A stretch of 64,000 bases of DNA, taken from NCBI GenBank assembly GCA_013397865.1, contig VZTI01004970.1, forward strand, positions 47,778 through 111,777, written 5' to 3'. Both the position numbers and the translations under genes were made by a program. Source of the stretch: Struthidea cinerea (taxonomy: Eukaryota; Chordata; Aves; Passeriformes; Corcoracidae). The notes under the pieces were generated by a model, which did not search any database, had not been told where the DNA came from, and saw only the letters and a program-made list of their open reading frames with translations. Within the stretch, counting starts at the first letter, position 1. The number at the start of each line of letters is the position of its first letter. Shown piece by piece: positions 62,401 through 64,000 of this stretch.

Positions 62401-63343
62401 TCTAAAACTCATTAATTCTTCTGCCTTGCTGAGCCTCTCATTGAAACTGAGTGTGTAAGAACTCAGTATTCCTGTGAGGTGCAGCATCCCTAGAGACCTC
62501 TTAGATGCTGTGCTGTAAAGAGTAAAGCTACTGGCTATGTTCATTTTAAGTTCCTTTAGAAAGAAAGGAAAATACACTCATGCATGGAAAATGGGGAATA
62601 AAGTAGGACTAAATATCACTTTCTAATAAAGCACACAAACTGCAGCCTCCACCTCCATCCTGTGCTCCATACCTTTGGTTCTCAGCCTTGTACTTGAATG
62701 TGAAATCTGTAGGATTCTCCCCAGAAAACTTTTCCTGCCTACTCCACGGGTGGCAGGGCTATTCAGCAGCACCTGGCACTGCACTGACTTCAACCACAGC
62801 TGAATCAAACAACCATCACCATCATCTTAACTGTTGTATTTCAAATGCTACCCTCTAAAGCTCCTTGTGCCAAAGGAGAACAAAAATATTGGCAGAGGGG
62901 AACAAAAATACTCGTCTTCAGAAGGAAGCACAACCACTAGAAAAGTTTTTTCAGGTAAAACCCAAAGCAATTGTTTTATGGCTTTATTTCCCTCCCCAAC
63001 AGCTGATATTCAATAAACATTCACTGATAAGTAAACACCAAAGAACATCAAAGAGCAAGGAGAGGTTTTCCTCAAGACATGCAGTGGCTTCTGGAACTAA
63101 ATGAAGAAACTTTTTATTAATAAAAATAATTAATTAATTAAAGATAAAGAACAAAATAACAAGATGGCAGAATAATTTCTGCAGGGATAGGGGTGTAAAT
63201 TATTCATATATTGTGATGTAAAATGGCAGCAGCTTGATAATTTAAATGTGTATTGGCATTTGGGTTTCTCATTATATTGTAACTTAGTCAACATGTGCAA
63301 TATGATGACAACTTTGTAAAAAAAGCATAGTTTTTATTTCTTA
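56401..63343. other. Non-coding region right of the third CpG island
   Basis: About 7 kb with no recognised coding exon. Three short segments with good plus-strand splice borders (56918-56944, 57568-57647, 58733-58761) are candidates for untranslated or first coding exons of a gene that starts in the island. There is also a run of TTAA units near 63116-63143. Otherwise it is AT-rich intronic or intergenic sequence. Confidence 0.55.
57568..57647 (+). other. Candidate exon with a start codon (unconfirmed)
   Basis: The segment is preceded by a T-rich acceptor (TTTTGTTGAACAG) and followed by a good donor (TTTAAG|GTAAGG). It opens AGAATGTCACC, and the ATG at 57571 gives 25 open codons (MSPNELQKEGE...) with the last codon split in phase 2. 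The peptide matches no protein I know, including the N-termini of CCDC160 and PHF6. Such a combination can occur by chance in 7 kb of non-coding DNA. Confidence 0.2.
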
Positions 63344-63347
63344 TTGT

Positions 63348-63768
63348 GAGGCTGCGCCTCGAGTGCTGCGTTCAGTTCTGGGCCCCTCACTTTTACAAGG
63401 ATGTGGAGGTGCTGGAGCGTGTCCAGCGAAGGGCAGCAGGGCTCCTGCAAGGACTGGGGAACGAGTCTGATCAGCAGCGGCTGAGGGAGCCGGGGGGATC
63501 TCAAGGAGGTTCGGGGTGGACCTCATCACTCCCTGACAGGAGGGTGAAGTGAGGTGCGGGCCGGTCTTTTCTGCAGTGTCTGCAGGGAGAGGACCAGAGG
63601 AAATGGCCTTAAGCGGCCACAGCGGAGATTCAGATTTGATACTGGAAAAAAATTTTCAGTCTTAGGGTGGTCAGGTATTGGAATTGGCTGGACAGGGAGC
63701 TGGTCGAGTCACTGTCCCTGGAGGTGTTTAAGAGGCGTCTGGATCTGGCGCTGAGTGATGTAGTTAAG
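63348..63768 (+). repeat. CR1 LINE, 3' part of the reverse-transcriptase ORF and 3' UTR
   Basis: The sequence begins in the CR1 ORF2 tail: CTCGAGTGCTGCGTTCAGTT, CTGGGCCCCTCAC, GAGGTGCTGGAGCGTGTCC and AGCGGCTGAGGGAGC are near-consensus. It continues through AGAGGAAATGGCCTTAAG and GAGTCACTGTCCCTGGAGG. The translation starting at 63346 (CCVQFWAPHFYKDVEVLERVQR) is the CR1 reverse-transcriptase C-terminus. Frameshifts and stops interrupt it from about 63550, so it is a dead, 5'-truncated copy. It lacks its own 3' end, which is replaced by an inverted copy. Confidence 0.92.
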
Positions 63769-63902
63769 GATCACAGAATCGTTAAGGCTGGAAGAGACCT
63801 TCATCATCATCCAAGTCCAGCCGTCCACTCAGCGCTGCCATGCAACTCCAAAACCACTAAATCACATCACCCAGCACTACCACGGCAACTCCTGAACCAA
63901 AG
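63769..63902 (-). repeat. CR1 LINE 3' end, inverted copy
   Basis: Begins GATCACAGAATCGTTAAGGC followed by TGGAAGAGACCTT and CCAAGTCCAGCCGTCC, the reverse complement of the CR1 3' terminus. It is flanked on both sides by plus-strand CR1 sequence. Confidence 0.9.
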
Positions 63903-64000
63903 GTGTGTTTAAGAGGCGTCTAGATCTGGTACTGAGTGATGCGGTTTAGGGGTTGTAGTGGCAGTGCTGGATGGACGGCTGGACTTGACGATCTTGAAGG
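63903..64000 (+). repeat. CR1 LINE 3' end, second plus-strand copy (continues past the window)
   Basis: GTTTAAGAGGCGTCTAGATC repeats 63727-63746 with one change, followed by TGGACGGCTGGACTTGACG and ATCTTGAAGG. It pairs with the inverted copy just to the left, giving a hairpin-forming palindrome. The expected final ATTCTATG octamers lie beyond the window edge. Confidence 0.9.

Noticed and set aside
55000..64000. PHF6 or CCDC160 coding exons expected from mammalian gene order
   Set aside because: No zinc-knuckle/PHD cysteine pattern of PHF6 and no coiled-coil frame like CCDC160 was seen on the plus strand; these genes, if present, lie further right.
1..64000. CRISPR arrays, bacterial operons, tRNA or rRNA genes
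   Set aside because: None seen; the sequence is a vertebrate chromosome segment and no cloverleaf or rRNA motif was recognised by eye.

Overview
The window looks like avian nuclear DNA. CR1-type LINE fragments with the characteristic bird 3' end lie at about 51.5 kb and 63.3-64.0 kb. The gene exons are split by introns with standard GT/AG borders, GC-rich CpG islands sit at promoters, and most of the rest is non-coding. Almost none of the open frames of 60-150 codons shows protein-like character. Four stretches are N gaps, and two of them fall inside CpG islands.

Layout: 1-10,591 is the 5' end of GPC3 (glypican-3) on the minus strand. It comprises part of intron 2, exon 2 (1382-1543), an intron 1 of about 8.9 kb, and the coding part of exon 1 (10426-10591), inside a CpG island at about 9.6-11.05 kb that contains a 220-base gap. 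From 11.05 to 33.4 kb I find no gene; this stretch holds simple repeats and one striking fold-back sequence at 12.9 kb. From 33.7 to 34.56 kb is a complete microRNA cluster on the minus strand, in transcription order miR-106a, miR-18b, miR-20b, miR-19b-2, miR-92a-2, miR-363 (the miR-106a~363 cluster, the X-linked paralogue of miR-17~92 in mammals). A second CpG island at 35.15-37.5 kb, broken by a 924-base gap, is the probable promoter of the cluster and carries two CACGTG E-boxes. A likely poly(A) site for the primary transcript lies at about 33.41-33.43 kb.

From 37.5 to 55 kb the DNA is AT-rich and non-coding. It contains a small GC-rich island with a short tandem repeat (43.4-43.9 kb), a diverged direct duplication of about 175 bp (45.6 and 48.0 kb), a CR1 stub and a (CTTC)n tract with a gap. 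A third CpG island at 55.0-56.4 kb has no recognised coding exon; a few splice-site-flanked candidate exons follow it on the plus strand. The window ends in a CR1 element with an inverted copy of its 3' end.

The order GPC3 - miR-106a~363, both on the same strand, matches the arrangement I know from mammals (human Xq26), where CCDC160, PHF6 and HPRT1 follow. I found no PHF6 or CCDC160 coding sequence here; the third CpG island could serve one of them, but that is inference. I see no clearly new biological system. The less explained items are the fold-back hairpin, the duplicated 175-bp sequence, the two orphan GC islands and the apparent reversal of strand composition around the miRNA promoter.
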